Of a DNA stretch of 64,000 nucleotides, positions 8,691 to 16,869 are shown piece after piece. The position numbers and the translations under genes are program-made. The stretch covers positions 1 through 64,000 of the forward strand of contig JBMOQX010000007.1 of the NCBI GenBank assembly GCA_049322755.1. Direction: 5' to 3'. Source of the stretch: DATIUV01 sp049322755. Its GTDB lineage: Bacteria > Pseudomonadota > Gammaproteobacteria > Burkholderiales > UBA6910. Numbering within the stretch: position 1 is the stretch's first letter; each line of letters opens with the position of its first letter. The notes under the pieces were generated by a model. That model worked only from the letters and a program-made list of their open reading frames with translations, was not told the origin of the DNA and searched no databases.

Positions 8691-8912
8691 TCAGCTTCCG
8701 CCGATCCGGCGATGGTCTTCGCTGCAGAAGAACCTGCCGTCCTGCTCGACGCTCTCGCTGCGCGGGACGTGCAGCCCGCAATGGGCGCATCGCACCATGT
8801 TCTCCAGGGTGCGCGGCTCCTCCGAGCCGGCCCGGTCCAGGCTCCGCCGATAGCCGCGCAGAACCCAGTAGACCACGAGGATGACAACCCCCAGCAGGAT
8901 CAGCTTGCCCAT
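8691..8912 (-). CDS. PP0621 family small membrane zinc-ribbon-like protein
   Basis: A 73-aa protein with one N-terminal transmembrane helix (GKLILLGVVILVVYWVL) followed by a cytosolic metal-binding-like module: CAHCGLHVPRSE, then FFCSEDHRR. This is the layout of the uncharacterised PP0621 family, usually encoded just before pilS. The ATG at 8912 has GGAGG 7-8 nt upstream. The paired cysteines probably bind a metal; function is unknown. Its position suggests a link to the PilSR system or the pole, which is an inference. Confidence 0.75.
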   Translation of the reverse strand: MGKLILLGVVILVVYWVLRGYRRSLDRAGSEEPRTLENMVRCAHCGLHVPRSESVEQDGRFFCSEDHRRIGGS

Positions 8913-9011
8913 GAACCAAACCTCCGCCGGAACGATGGGCCGGAATGCGACCGCGCCGGCCCGGGTAAGCCGCCGCGCAGCGGTGCCACCGCCGACAGGC
9001 AAGAACGGATA

Positions 9012-9089
<78 letters not shown>

Positions 9090-9164
9090 ATTCGAACGGT
9101 GGACAACCGGAAACTCCCGGCCGCGCCCCGCAACTGAAACACCAATCGCGTTTTCCTCAGCCCT

Positions 9165-10133
9165 CTAGAAGCTGCGGCGCACCGCGAAATCGGCCAATTC
9201 TAGCAAACAATCCTTGGCCGTTGAATCGGGAATTCGCCGCAGCGCCGCGCACGCGGCGTCGGCCTCGTCCCGCGCCCGGCGCTGCGTGTAGTCCAGCGCA
9301 CCGCTTTCCTCGATGGTCTTCAGCACCGGCTCCAGCTGCTCCAATCCGCCGGCTTCGATTGCCTGCCGCACCACCCGCACCTGCTCCGAGGAGCCGTTGC
9401 GCAGCGCGAAGATCAATGGGAGCGTCGGCTTGCCCTCCGACAGGTCGTCGCCCAGGTTCTTGCCGGTCTGTTCGCGGTCGCCGGAATAGTCGAGCACGTC
9501 ATCGATGAGCTGGAACGCGGTGCCCAGGCGGCCGCCGTATTCCGCCATCGCCGCCTGCACCTCTGCGGGCGCCTCCCCCAGGATCGCGCCCAGGCGGCTG
9601 GCCGCTTCGAACAGCTTGGCGGTCTTGTAGCGGATGACCTGCAGATAACGGGGCTCGTCGATTTCCGGGTCGTGGCAGTTCATCAGCTGCATCACCTCAC
9701 CCTCGGCGACGGTGTTGGTGGCGTCGGCCAGCACCCGCAGGACGGGCATGCTCTGGACCCCCACCATCATCTGGAAAGCGCGCGAATACAGGAAGTCGCC
9801 CACCAGGACGCTGGCCGAGTTGCCGAACAGCGCGTTGGCGGTGGCGCGTCCGCGCCGCAGTGACGACTCGTCGACCACGTCGTCATGGAGCAGCGTCGCG
9901 GTGTGAATAAACTCCACCACCGCCGCCAGATCGTGGTGGGCGGTGCCTCGGTAGCCGCAGGCGCGCGCCGACAGCAGAACCAGCAGCGGGCGCAGCCGCT
10001 TGCCGCCCGAGCCGATGATGTATTCGCTGACCTGACGCACCAGCGCCACATCGGAATGCAGGCGCTCCCGGATTACCCGGTCGACCGCCTGGAGGTCACC
10101 GGCCAGGAATTCGCGGATAGCCTCGAGGGACAT
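9165..10133 (-). CDS. ispB: Polyprenyl (octaprenyl) diphosphate synthase
   Basis: Makes the long isoprenoid side chain of ubiquinone by adding isopentenyl diphosphate units to farnesyl diphosphate. It has both Asp-rich motifs of trans-prenyltransferases: LLHDDVVDESS (first DDxxD) and LIDDVLDYSG (second), plus the GGKRLRPLLVLLSA substrate-binding segment. Starting at ATG 10133 gives 322 aa, the usual length; an upstream start at 10217 would add an unsupported tail. Chain length (C40) is assumed from the family and from its position divergent to rplU-rpmA, typical of ispB. Confidence 0.92.
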   Translation of the reverse strand: MSLEAIREFLAGDLQAVDRVIRERLHSDVALVRQVSEYIIGSGGKRLRPLLVLLSARACGYRGTAHHDLAAVVEFIHTATLLHDDVVDESSLRRGRATANALFGNSASVLVGDFLYSRAFQMMVGVQSMPVLRVLADATNTVAEGEVMQLMNCHDPEIDEPRYLQVIRYKTAKLFEAASRLGAILGEAPAEVQAAMAEYGGRLGTAFQLIDDVLDYSGDREQTGKNLGDDLSEGKPTLPLIFALRNGSSEQVRVVRQAIEAGGLEQLEPVLKTIEESGALDYTQRRARDEADAACAALRRIPDSTAKDCLLELADFAVRRSF

Positions 10134-10222
10134 GGGGCGGAGGAAAAGGGCATGATGGTAGGTACCCGTTCGCAGGGGTGTCAAGCAAACCGGACCCCGG
10201 CCTTTGACCGCCGACATTTTCT

Positions 10223-10251
10223 TTGACCCGCTCCCGGGTGCCGGATATAAT
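10223..10251 (+). promoter_or_regulatory. Sigma-70 promoter of rplU-rpmA
   Basis: -35 TTGACC (10223-10228), a 17-bp spacer, and -10 TATAAT (10246-10251). It lies about 50 nt before rplU and is the best housekeeping promoter seen in the window. Confidence 0.85.
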
Positions 10252-10302
10252 TTAGAGCTTTTTTAGCAAAGACATATATCGATATCGATCGGGAGAAGCG
10301 GC

Positions 10303-10617
10303 ATGTTCGCTGTGGTCAAAACCGGCGGTAAACAGTATCGGGTCAAGGCCGGAGACAAGCTGGTGGTGGAAAAGCTGCCGGCGGAAGTGGGTTCCGAGGT
10401 GCTCTTGGACAAGGTGCTGATGCTCGCCGAGGGCGAGAACATCATCCTGGGCAAGCCGCTGGTTGCGGGTGCCAGCGTCAAAGCCACCGTGGTCGCCCAC
10501 ACCAAGGGCGAGAAGATCAAGATCTTCAAGATGCGCCGGCGCAAGCACTACCGCAAGACCCTGGGGCACCGTCAGTCCTACACGGAGCTGCGGGTCGACG
10601 GCATCCAGACGGCGTAA
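10303..10617 (+). CDS. rplU: 50S ribosomal protein L21
   Basis: A 104-aa ribosomal protein that binds 23S rRNA with L20. The N-terminal MFAVVKTGGKQYRVKAGD and the C-terminal basic stretch KMRRRKHYRKTLGHRQSYTELRV are diagnostic. It is first gene of the rplU-rpmA pair, behind a strong promoter and with rpmA 18 nt downstream. Confidence 0.98.
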   Translation: MFAVVKTGGKQYRVKAGDKLVVEKLPAEVGSEVLLDKVLMLAEGENIILGKPLVAGASVKATVVAHTKGEKIKIFKMRRRKHYRKTLGHRQSYTELRVDGIQTA

Positions 10618-10635
10618 CGGCAAGGAGTCAGCGAG

Positions 10636-10893
10636 ATGGCACACAAGAAAGCAGGCGGCAGTTCGCGCAACGGCCGCGAATCGGAATCCAAACGGCTGGG
10701 CCTCAAGCGCTTCGGCGGCCAGCAGGTTTCCGCCGGGGAGATCCTGGTACGGCAACGTGGCACCGAGTTTCACCCGGGCGAGAACGTGGGCGTCGGCAAG
10801 GACCATACCCTGTTCGCCAAAGTGAACGGAAAAGTCGAGTACACGGTCAAGGGGGCCCTGAAGCGCCGCACGGTCAACATCGTGCCGGCGTAA
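10636..10893 (+). CDS. rpmA: 50S ribosomal protein L27
   Basis: An 85-aa ribosomal protein whose N-terminal tail reaches the peptidyl-transferase centre. MAHKKAGGSSRNGRES, followed by KRFGGQQVSAGEILVRQRGT, is the standard L27 signature, and the length is normal. AAGGAG precedes the ATG. It is followed by a strong intrinsic terminator. Confidence 0.98.
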   Translation: MAHKKAGGSSRNGRESESKRLGLKRFGGQQVSAGEILVRQRGTEFHPGENVGVGKDHTLFAKVNGKVEYTVKGALKRRTVNIVPA

Positions 10894-10913
10894 GCGCGGC
10901 GACGCGCTGCCTG

Positions 10914-10944
10914 AAAAAGCCCTATCGGCCCGATAGGGCTTTTT
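10914..10944 (+). terminator. Intrinsic terminator after rpmA
   Basis: A 14-bp perfect stem, AAAAAGCCCTATCG (10914-10927) with CGATAGGGCTTTTT (10931-10944), has a 3-nt loop and six T residues. The A-tract on the other arm makes it potentially bidirectional. It separates the ribosomal protein genes from obgE, which therefore depends on read-through or its own promoter. Confidence 0.92.
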
Positions 10945-10963
10945 TCGTTGGACGCAAGCGACC

Positions 10964-12013
10964 ATGAAGTTCATCGATGAAGCCACCATCCAGGTGATCG
11001 CCGGCAAGGGCGGCGACGGCTGCGCCAGCTTCCGCCGCGAAAAGTACGTGCCCCGCGGCGGCCCCGACGGCGGCGACGGCGGCCGCGGCGGCAGCATCTA
11101 CCTGGTGGCAGACCCCAACCTGAATACCCTGGTGGACTACCGCCACGACCGGCTGCATCGGGCCGGCAACGGCGAGAACGGCCGCGGCTCGGACTGCTAT
11201 GGCAAGAGCGGCGAGGACATGGTCCTGCGGGTTCCGGTGGGCACCGTGGTGACGGACGCCGAAACCGGCGAGCAGCTCGCGGACCTGTCGACGCCCGGGC
11301 AGAAGGAGCTCATCGCCCGCGGCGGCAAAGGCGGCCTGGGCAACCTGCACTTCAAGTCCAGCGTCAACCGCGCGCCGCGCCAATACACACTGGGCGAGCC
11401 CGGCGAGGCCCGGGAACTGCGCCTGGAGCTCAAGCTGCTGGCCGACGTAGGACTGCTGGGCCTGCCCAACGCCGGCAAATCGACGCTGATCCGCGCGGTA
11501 TCCGCGGCGCGCCCCAAGGTGGCCGACTATCCGTTCACCACGCTCTATCCGAACCTCGGGGTAGTGAAGGTGGATGTCAGCCGCAGTTTCGTGGTGGCGG
11601 ACATCCCCGGTCTCATCGAGGGGGCCGCCGAGGGCGCGGGGCTGGGCCACCGGTTCCTCCGGCACCTCATGCGCACCCGGCTGCTGCTGCACGTGGTGGA
11701 CGCCGCCCCGCCCGACCCGGACGCCGACCCTGCCCGCGACGCGCGCGCCCTGGTGGCGGAGCTGAAAAAATACGACCCCAGGCTGCATCGCAAGCCGCGC
11801 TGGCTGGTGGTCAACAAGATCGACATGCTGAGCGAACAGCAGCGCGCCGACGCGGTGGCGCGCCTCAAGCGCTCGCTTCGGTTTCGAGGACCGGTGTTCG
11901 AAATCTCCGCCCTCACCGGCGAGGGCTGCCGCGCCTTGACCTACGCCATTATGGAGCACCTGGAGCAGACGCCGCGGCGGAGAACGGCGGCGGCTGGGGA
12001 AGCGGCGTTATGA
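10964..12013 (+). CDS. obgE: Obg GTPase (CgtA)
   Basis: An essential GTPase of late 50S ribosome assembly and stringent-response control. The 349-aa protein has the glycine-rich Obg fold over residues 1-158 (GGDGCASFRREKYVPRGGPDGGDGGRGG), then a GTPase domain with Walker A GLPNAGKST, switch-region TLYPNLGVV, DIPGLIEGA (G3), NKID (G4) and ISALTGEG (G5). The C-terminal tail is short. It overlaps proB as ATGA. Confidence 0.97.
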   Translation: MKFIDEATIQVIAGKGGDGCASFRREKYVPRGGPDGGDGGRGGSIYLVADPNLNTLVDYRHDRLHRAGNGENGRGSDCYGKSGEDMVLRVPVGTVVTDAETGEQLADLSTPGQKELIARGGKGGLGNLHFKSSVNRAPRQYTLGEPGEARELRLELKLLADVGLLGLPNAGKSTLIRAVSAARPKVADYPFTTLYPNLGVVKVDVSRSFVVADIPGLIEGAAEGAGLGHRFLRHLMRTRLLLHVVDAAPPDPDADPARDARALVAELKKYDPRLHRKPRWLVVNKIDMLSEQQRADAVARLKRSLRFRGPVFEISALTGEGCRALTYAIMEHLEQTPRRRTAAAGEAAL

Positions 12014-13140
12014 CCTCTGCCAGGAAACCGGTGGTCTCCCTTGCGAAGCGGCTGGTGGTCAAGGTGGGCAGCAGCCTGGTCACCGCCGACGGGCGCGGGC
12101 TCGACCATGAAGCGCTGGCGCGCTGGTCAAACCAGATTTCCCGACTCAAGGCCGACGGCAAGGAAATCGTGCTGGTGTCTTCCGGCGCGATCGCCGAGGG
12201 GCTGCAGCGCCTGGGCTGGAAGCGCCGGCCGCACGCGGTGCACGAACTCCAGGCCGCCGCCGCCGTCGGGCAGATGGGTCTGGTCCAAGCCTACGAATCC
12301 TGTTTTCGGGTGCATGGCCTGCACGCCGCCCAGATCCTGCTCACCCACGACGATCTCGCCGACCGCAAGCGCTACCTCAACGCCCGCTCCACGCTCACCA
12401 CCCTGCTGGGGATGAACGTCATTCCCATCATCAACGAGAACGACACGGTGGTGGTGGACGAGATCAAATTCGGCGATAACGACACGCTGGCGGCACTGGT
12501 CACCAACCTGATCGAGGCCGACTGCCTGATCATCCTCACCGACACCGAAGGCCTTTACGACGCCGACCCGCGGCGCAATCCCGAGGCGAGGCTGATCGGC
12601 GAAGCGCGCGCCGGCGACCCGGTGCTGGAGCGCATCGCGGGCGGCACGCTGAATCCGTTCGCCCGGGGCGGCATGTACACCAAGGTCATGGCGGCCAAGC
12701 GCGCCGCCCGCAGCGGCGCCGACACCGTGATCGCGTCGGGCCGGGTCGACGACGTCCTGGTGCGGCTGGCCGCGGGCGAAGCCATCGGCACCCAGATCGT
12801 CACCGCGGAGATGCCGATCAACGCCCGCAAGCAATGGCTCGCCGACCACTTGCAGGTGCGCGGCCGGCTGGTGCTGGACGACGGTGCAGTGCGCGTGCTC
12901 ACGCAGCAGGGCAAGAGCCTGTTGCCGATCGGCGTGGTGGAGGCGACGGGGGAGTTCGAGCGCGGCGAGGTGGTGTGCTGCGTCGCCCCGGACGGCCGGG
13001 AGATTGCACGCGGACTGGTCAACTACAGCGCGCAGGAGACCCGCAAGATCCTGCGCCAGCCGAGCGCCCGGATCGAGGCCATCCTCGGTTACGTCGACGA
13101 GCCCGAACTCATCCACCGGGATAACTTGGTTCTGTTGTAA
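12010..13140 (+). CDS. proB: Glutamate 5-kinase
   Basis: Catalyses the first step of proline synthesis, phosphorylating glutamate. The 376-aa protein has an amino-acid-kinase domain: VVKVGSSLVTADG, SSGAIAEG, INENDTVVVDEIKFGDNDTLAALV and the TDTEGLYDADPR nucleotide loop. A C-terminal PUA domain runs from about 280-370. The ATG overlaps the obgE stop, so the two are translationally coupled. Feedback inhibition by proline is usual for the family. Confidence 0.97.
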   Translation: MTSARKPVVSLAKRLVVKVGSSLVTADGRGLDHEALARWSNQISRLKADGKEIVLVSSGAIAEGLQRLGWKRRPHAVHELQAAAAVGQMGLVQAYESCFRVHGLHAAQILLTHDDLADRKRYLNARSTLTTLLGMNVIPIINENDTVVVDEIKFGDNDTLAALVTNLIEADCLIILTDTEGLYDADPRRNPEARLIGEARAGDPVLERIAGGTLNPFARGGMYTKVMAAKRAARSGADTVIASGRVDDVLVRLAAGEAIGTQIVTAEMPINARKQWLADHLQVRGRLVLDDGAVRVLTQQGKSLLPIGVVEATGEFERGEVVCCVAPDGREIARGLVNYSAQETRKILRQPSARIEAILGYVDEPELIHRDNLVLL

Positions 13141-13165
13141 AGCAACAGAGCCCAGTTAGGGCGGA

Positions 13166-13218
13166 GCTAACCTTCAGGTTAGCGGAGACCATAATTTAGT
13201 TCTCCTTTGAGGAGAACT
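13166..13218. terminator. Two hairpins between convergent proB and the CNP1-like gene
   Basis: First: GCTAACC (13166-13172), TTCA, GGTTAGC (13177-13183). Second: AGTTCTCC (13198-13205), TTTGA, GGAGAACT (13211-13218). Both stems are perfect and sit in the spacer between converging genes. Neither has a long T-run, so termination strength is uncertain. A 10-nt direct repeat (CCGGCGTCGC) follows around 13224-13264. Confidence 0.5.
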
Positions 13219-13271
13219 CAAAACCGGCGTCGCCGCAAGATCACACCTTTCAGCCGGCGTCGCGGGCGCGG

Positions 13272-13829
13272 CTATTTTCCGGAGCCACCCGAGCTGCGCT
13301 GATAGGCCTCCAGCGAATCCGGATGGTAGCCGCGCTTCAGCGCCGCCACCGCATCGGCCTGGTCCTTCACCGGCGTCTTGCGGCCCGGACAGAAGAAATC
13401 CTGGTACAGGATCTGCCGGTACATCGACTGCCGGTTGGAAGTGATGCGCTCCCACTCGGGCGAGCGTGCCGGCGTCCAGCTGCCGTCGCGATTGCCGGTC
13501 GCGTACAGCTTGCGCAGCACGCGTCCGCACAGCAGCCCCTCGAACATCACGTTCTCAGCGCCCTGCGGCGAACGGATCACCACGGTGTAGCGCACGACCC
13601 GGTCCTCGCCGACCGAGATCGACTTGGTGTCCACGAAATAACGCAGATTGACGGCGGGCGAAACGCGGAGCTCGATCAGATCGCCGGGATCGGGATAGGC
13701 GGGCAGCGTGGCCTCGATTTCCTGCCAGGGCCGCTCGCCGGGATCGTACTCCCGGTCGGACACCAGCTCCGGCCCGGCCGCACAGCCGGCCAGGGCGACT
13801 GCCGCCAGCAGCGCGCCGAGCCGCTTCAT
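13272..13829 (-). CDS. CNP1-like family lipoprotein
   Basis: A 185-aa protein with a lipoprotein signal peptide: MKRLGALLAAVALAGC, where LAGC is the lipobox. The mature part matches the CNP1-like family, uncharacterised proteins found mainly in Betaproteobacteria, with the segments RPWQEIEATLPAYP, RYFVDTKSISVGEDRVVRY and VMFEGLLCGRVLRKLYA. It is expected to be anchored in the outer or inner membrane facing the periplasm. The ATG overlaps the DUF3501 stop (ATGA), placing it last in the rubrerythrin operon. Function unknown. Confidence 0.85.
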   Translation of the reverse strand: MKRLGALLAAVALAGCAAGPELVSDREYDPGERPWQEIEATLPAYPDPGDLIELRVSPAVNLRYFVDTKSISVGEDRVVRYTVVIRSPQGAENVMFEGLLCGRVLRKLYATGNRDGSWTPARSPEWERITSNRQSMYRQILYQDFFCPGRKTPVKDQADAVAALKRGYHPDSLEAYQRSSGGSGK

Positions 13830-14410
13830 GCCAGGTCGTTGACCAGCGAAGCCCGCACCGAAGGATCGACCGGGTCTACCGAGGCCGAATACACCGGGTG
13901 GTCGACACCCATGGACAGCGAGGCGCCGCCTTTGAGCGCGCGCACCATGTTCGGGTCAAGCTCGAATCGCAAAAAGTGCACGGATGAGGTCTTCTCGGCG
14001 GTATCGCGGTCGAGGTCTTCGTCGGCGATAGGGTGAACCCGCTCGCAGCCTTGCACCTGGACCCACACCCGGTCCTCGATGCCCACCAGCTTCGCGAGCA
14101 TCCGGGTACGCTCCGCAACCTCGGGATACTCGATCATCATGGTGGCCTTCCAGTTGCTGCCGTCGGGAATCAGCGGATTGTACGCCGAGAGCTCGTCCTC
14201 GATGCCCTCTTCCTCGAAGATCTTCTCCGCCCGCAGCATCTCCTGCACCTGGTAGCGGATCGTGAGCTCGTCCTCGAATATCAACGTGATGTGCTCGCCG
14301 AGGCGCACCTTGCGGGATTTCTTGTGCTCCATCACCCTGGCCCGGAATTCGGGCCGCGCCTTGGCGTAAGCCTCCAGCGTCATGAGGCTGTCGCGGCTGA
14401 TCGCTGCCAT
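13826..14410 (-). CDS. DUF3501 family protein
   Basis: A 194-aa protein with the DUF3501 signatures RVMEHKKSRKVRLGEHITLIFEDELTIRYQ near the N-terminus, then AYNPLIPDGSNWKATMMIEYP and VHFLRFEL. The family is uncharacterised and repeatedly encoded with rubrerythrin and a heterodisulfide-reductase-like Fe-S protein, as here, suggesting a shared oxidative-stress or redox role. The ATG at 14410 has AGGAGA 8 nt upstream. It is coupled to the lipoprotein gene downstream. Confidence 0.85.
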   Translation of the reverse strand: MAAISRDSLMTLEAYAKARPEFRARVMEHKKSRKVRLGEHITLIFEDELTIRYQVQEMLRAEKIFEEEGIEDELSAYNPLIPDGSNWKATMMIEYPEVAERTRMLAKLVGIEDRVWVQVQGCERVHPIADEDLDRDTAEKTSSVHFLRFELDPNMVRALKGGASLSMGVDHPVYSASVDPVDPSVRASLVNDLA

Positions 14411-14451
14411 TGCTGAATCTCCTGGTTGCATGATTCGTCCTGCGCTGCGCC

Positions 14452-15798
14452 TCACAGCCCGTAGGCCATGCGCAGCAGGGTCATCGGATGGGTTGGCGCC
14501 TTGCCGCTCTTGAGGCCGTTCTCGATCTGGTGCCCGGCCATGGGGCAGTCGCTGGCGTAGTAGTTCGGTTCCTTGCTCTTGACCCGGTTCACCACCGGGC
14601 GACCGATCTTCATCGACGTCTCGTGGAATCTGCTCTTAACGGCGTAGGTGCCGTCGTGCCCCGAGCAGCGCTCGATCACGTCGATCTCCGTCCCCGGCAC
14701 GAGCTGCAGCGCGTCACGCGTCTTCAGCCCCAGGTTCTGGACCCGCAGGTGGCAGGCGGCGTGATAGCTGACGGAGCCCAGCTGCTGCTTGAAATCGGTC
14801 TTCAGCTTGCCTTCCTTGTGACGCAGCATGAGGTATTCGAACGGATCGAAAACATGTTCCTTCACCTTGGCGACCCCGGCATCGTCGGGGAACATCAGCG
14901 GCAGTTCCTGTTTGAACATCAGCACGCAGGAGGGCACCGGCCCGACGATGTCGCAGCCCGCATCGATCATCTCCAGCATGGCCGTGACGTTGACCTCCTT
15001 CGCCTCGGCCACGGCCTCCAGGTCCCCGAGCTCCAGCTTGGGCATGCCGCAGCACTGCTCGCGCGCGAGCAGCGTCATTTCGATGCCGTTGTGCTCGAAG
15101 ACCTTGAACAGATCCTCGGCGATGTGGGGCTCGTTGTAGTTGCCGTAGCAGGTGGCGAACAGCGCCACCCTGCCGCTCGTACCGCCGGCGGTCTCGGGCG
15201 CGCTCACCGCGGAGCGGTGGCCCTTAAGGCGGCGGCGCGCGGTGCTGCTGTGGTACTCGGGCAGCAGCGCGTCGGGATGAACACCCAACGCCTTTTCCAG
15301 CACCTTGCGCATCGGCGCCGACTTGTTCGCGGCGTTCACGACCTGGCTCACCACCGGAATGGAGGCGAGCTTGCCCACCGCGTCCGTCGAGGACAGCACC
15401 TTGTCGCGCAGCGGCGTCTTGCCCTGCTTGAACTTGTACGCCTTGGCCCTCAGCATCAGGTGCGGGAAATCCAGGTTCCAGGGATGCGGCGGCACGTACG
15501 GACACTTGGTCATGTAGCACATGTCGCACAGGTAGCAGTGGTCCACCACCTTCCAGTAATCGGCCTTGGCGACGCCGTCGACTTCCAGGGTCGGCGATTC
15601 GTCCACCAGGTCGAACAGCGTGGGGAACGAATGGCAGAGACTGACGCAGCGGCGGCAGCCGTGGCAGATGCCGAACACGCGCTCCAGCTCATCGAACAAC
15701 GCTTTCTCGTCGTAGAAGCCTGGCTCGCGCCATTTCAACGGGTGCCGCGTCGGGGCTTCCAGGTTCCCCTCGCGCTTGCCTTCGACCGGTGCCGACAT
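14452..15798 (-). CDS. Heterodisulfide-reductase-related Fe-S oxidoreductase
   Basis: A 448-aa cytosolic electron-transfer protein. The N-terminal half has two 4Fe-4S ferredoxin motifs, CHGCRRCVSLCHS and CYLCDMCYMTKCP. The C-terminal half has two cysteine-rich CCG-like domains, visible as FATCYGNYNEPH...EQCCGMPKLE and HAACHLRVQNLG...ERCSGHDG. This is the GlpC/HdrD-like layout. Together with rubrerythrin and DUF3501 it forms a conserved trio thought to handle peroxide or oxygen stress; the direct electron donor is not known. It is distinct from the shdr genes at 52-58 kb. Confidence 0.88.
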   Translation of the reverse strand: MSAPVEGKREGNLEAPTRHPLKWREPGFYDEKALFDELERVFGICHGCRRCVSLCHSFPTLFDLVDESPTLEVDGVAKADYWKVVDHCYLCDMCYMTKCPYVPPHPWNLDFPHLMLRAKAYKFKQGKTPLRDKVLSSTDAVGKLASIPVVSQVVNAANKSAPMRKVLEKALGVHPDALLPEYHSSTARRRLKGHRSAVSAPETAGGTSGRVALFATCYGNYNEPHIAEDLFKVFEHNGIEMTLLAREQCCGMPKLELGDLEAVAEAKEVNVTAMLEMIDAGCDIVGPVPSCVLMFKQELPLMFPDDAGVAKVKEHVFDPFEYLMLRHKEGKLKTDFKQQLGSVSYHAACHLRVQNLGLKTRDALQLVPGTEIDVIERCSGHDGTYAVKSRFHETSMKIGRPVVNRVKSKEPNYYASDCPMAGHQIENGLKSGKAPTHPMTLLRMAYGL

Positions 15799-15881
15799 TT
15801 TGTTTGGACTTCCCTGTGAAAATCGTGTTTCGACGTGCGCGGGGCCGGTTGCCCGGCCCCGCGATCGCGACAACGCTGCGC

Positions 15882-16301
15882 TTACTGGCCCAGCGTGTCC
15901 AGAGCCTTCTGGAAACGGTTGGCGTGGGAGCGCTCGGCCTTGGCCAGCGTTTCGAACCAGTCGGCGATCTCGTCGAAACCCTCGTCGCGCGCGGTCTTCG
16001 CCATGCCCGGGTACATGTCGGTGTACTCGTGCGTCTCGCCCGCGATCGACGCCTTCAGGTTGTCGGCGGTGGCGCCGAACGGCAGATCGGTGGCCGGATC
16101 GCCGCACTGCTCGAGGTACTCCAGGTGGCCGTGCGCATGGCCGGTCTCGCCTTCCGCGGTGGAACGGAACACGGCCGCGACGTCGTTGTAGCCCTCGACG
16201 TCCGCCTTGGAAGCGAAGTAGAGATAGCGGCGGTTGGCCTGAGACTCGCCGGCAAACGCCGCCTTCAGGTTACCGTGGGTCTTCGAACCTTTGAGTTGCA
16301 T
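15882..16301 (-). CDS. rbr: Rubrerythrin (diiron domain only)
   Basis: A 139-aa ferritin-like diiron protein that usually reduces hydrogen peroxide. Ligand motifs are visible in FAGESQANRRY, AEGETGHAHGH, AGETHEYTDMYP and AKAERSHANRF. It lacks the C-terminal rubredoxin domain of classical rubrerythrins, so electrons must come from a partner, plausibly the Fe-S protein encoded next. It is first gene of the operon, behind a promoter with a palindrome over the -10 box. Confidence 0.93.
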   Translation of the reverse strand: MQLKGSKTHGNLKAAFAGESQANRRYLYFASKADVEGYNDVAAVFRSTAEGETGHAHGHLEYLEQCGDPATDLPFGATADNLKASIAGETHEYTDMYPGMAKTARDEGFDEIADWFETLAKAERSHANRFQKALDTLGQ

Positions 16302-16361
16302 CGATGCTCTCCTCTAGGGTGTTGAAACGCCGGAGATTACCGGCGGATGGGCAAAAATTTC

Positions 16362-16383
16362 AAATCAAGGGCGACCTTGATTT
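16362..16383 (-). other. Perfect inverted repeat in the rubrerythrin 5' leader
   Basis: AAATCAAGG (16362-16370), GCGA, CCTTGATTT (16375-16383). A 9-bp perfect stem with a 4-nt loop should form in the leader mRNA just downstream of the predicted transcription start. It could be an mRNA stabiliser or a second operator. Confidence 0.5.
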
Positions 16384-16418
16384 AGACGAAGTCTAAAAGA
16401 TAGTCCTTGTTTAGTCAA
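16381..16418 (-). promoter_or_regulatory. Rubrerythrin promoter with operator palindrome
   Basis: On the minus strand: -35 TTGACT (16413-16418), a 17-bp spacer, and -10 TAGACT (16390-16395). A perfect 7-bp palindrome TTTAGAC-GAA-GTCTAAA (16381-16397) covers the -10 box, as expected of a repressor operator. The regulator is unknown; a peroxide or iron-responsive repressor would fit the operon's content. Confidence 0.65.
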
Positions 16419-16569
16419 CTGTTAAGCTGCTTCCCTAAAAAGTACCATCTGAAACAGGCAGTTAATCGTGAGACCGAAACTATCTATCCTTGTGCCCTCC
16501 AACGTCACCGTTATTGGGAACACCCCGCCCCCAGCCATCACGCCCGGGCCCGACCTTGCGGATTTGCCT

Positions 16570-16869
16570 TCACGCCAGCACGCGCTCGAGGGCCAGGGCG
16601 ATCTGCGCCGAAGCCTGGGGTCCATAGCGCGCGGTGGCGGGGTCGAAGTTGTCGCAGAACGCGAAATCGAAGCGCAGATCCCGGAGACCCAGCGCGCCGA
16701 TCAACCGGTTCTCCCACGAATGGTCGTCGGGATGGGGGACCAGGCATGGCCAGCCGTCGGCGCCGTGATCGAGAATGGGCCCGAATAGAACGCCGTCGGC
16801 GGCGGGCCGGAAATCCAGTAAACACTGCGGTCGAAGAGTTCGACCAGCTTCCGTAGCGGCAATGCGGGG
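16570..16869 (-). pseudogene. Open frame with coding character but no standard start
   Basis: Beginning directly after the rppH TGA and in the same frame, 99 codons stay open to a TGA at 16570-16572. The last 82 codons look strongly coding: G/C at third positions is high and the translation is well balanced (DFRPAADGVLFGP, VPHPDDHSWENRL, RFDFAFCDNFDPATARYG). No ATG, GTG or TTG start exists in the frame; CTG at 16818 is the only near-standard one, with no ribosome site. It may be a gene that lost its 5' end, start at a rare codon, or represent a former C-terminal extension of rppH. I do not recognise the family. Confidence 0.45.

Noticed and set aside
6514..8853. 779-codon plus-strand open frame opposite pilS/pilR
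   Set aside because: Antisense of two confidently identified genes; composition and lack of motifs show it is a shadow.
16538..16825. 95-codon Arg-rich minus-strand frame near rppH
   Set aside because: Wrong frame of the region; the neighbouring frame 16570-16869 has far better codon use and composition.
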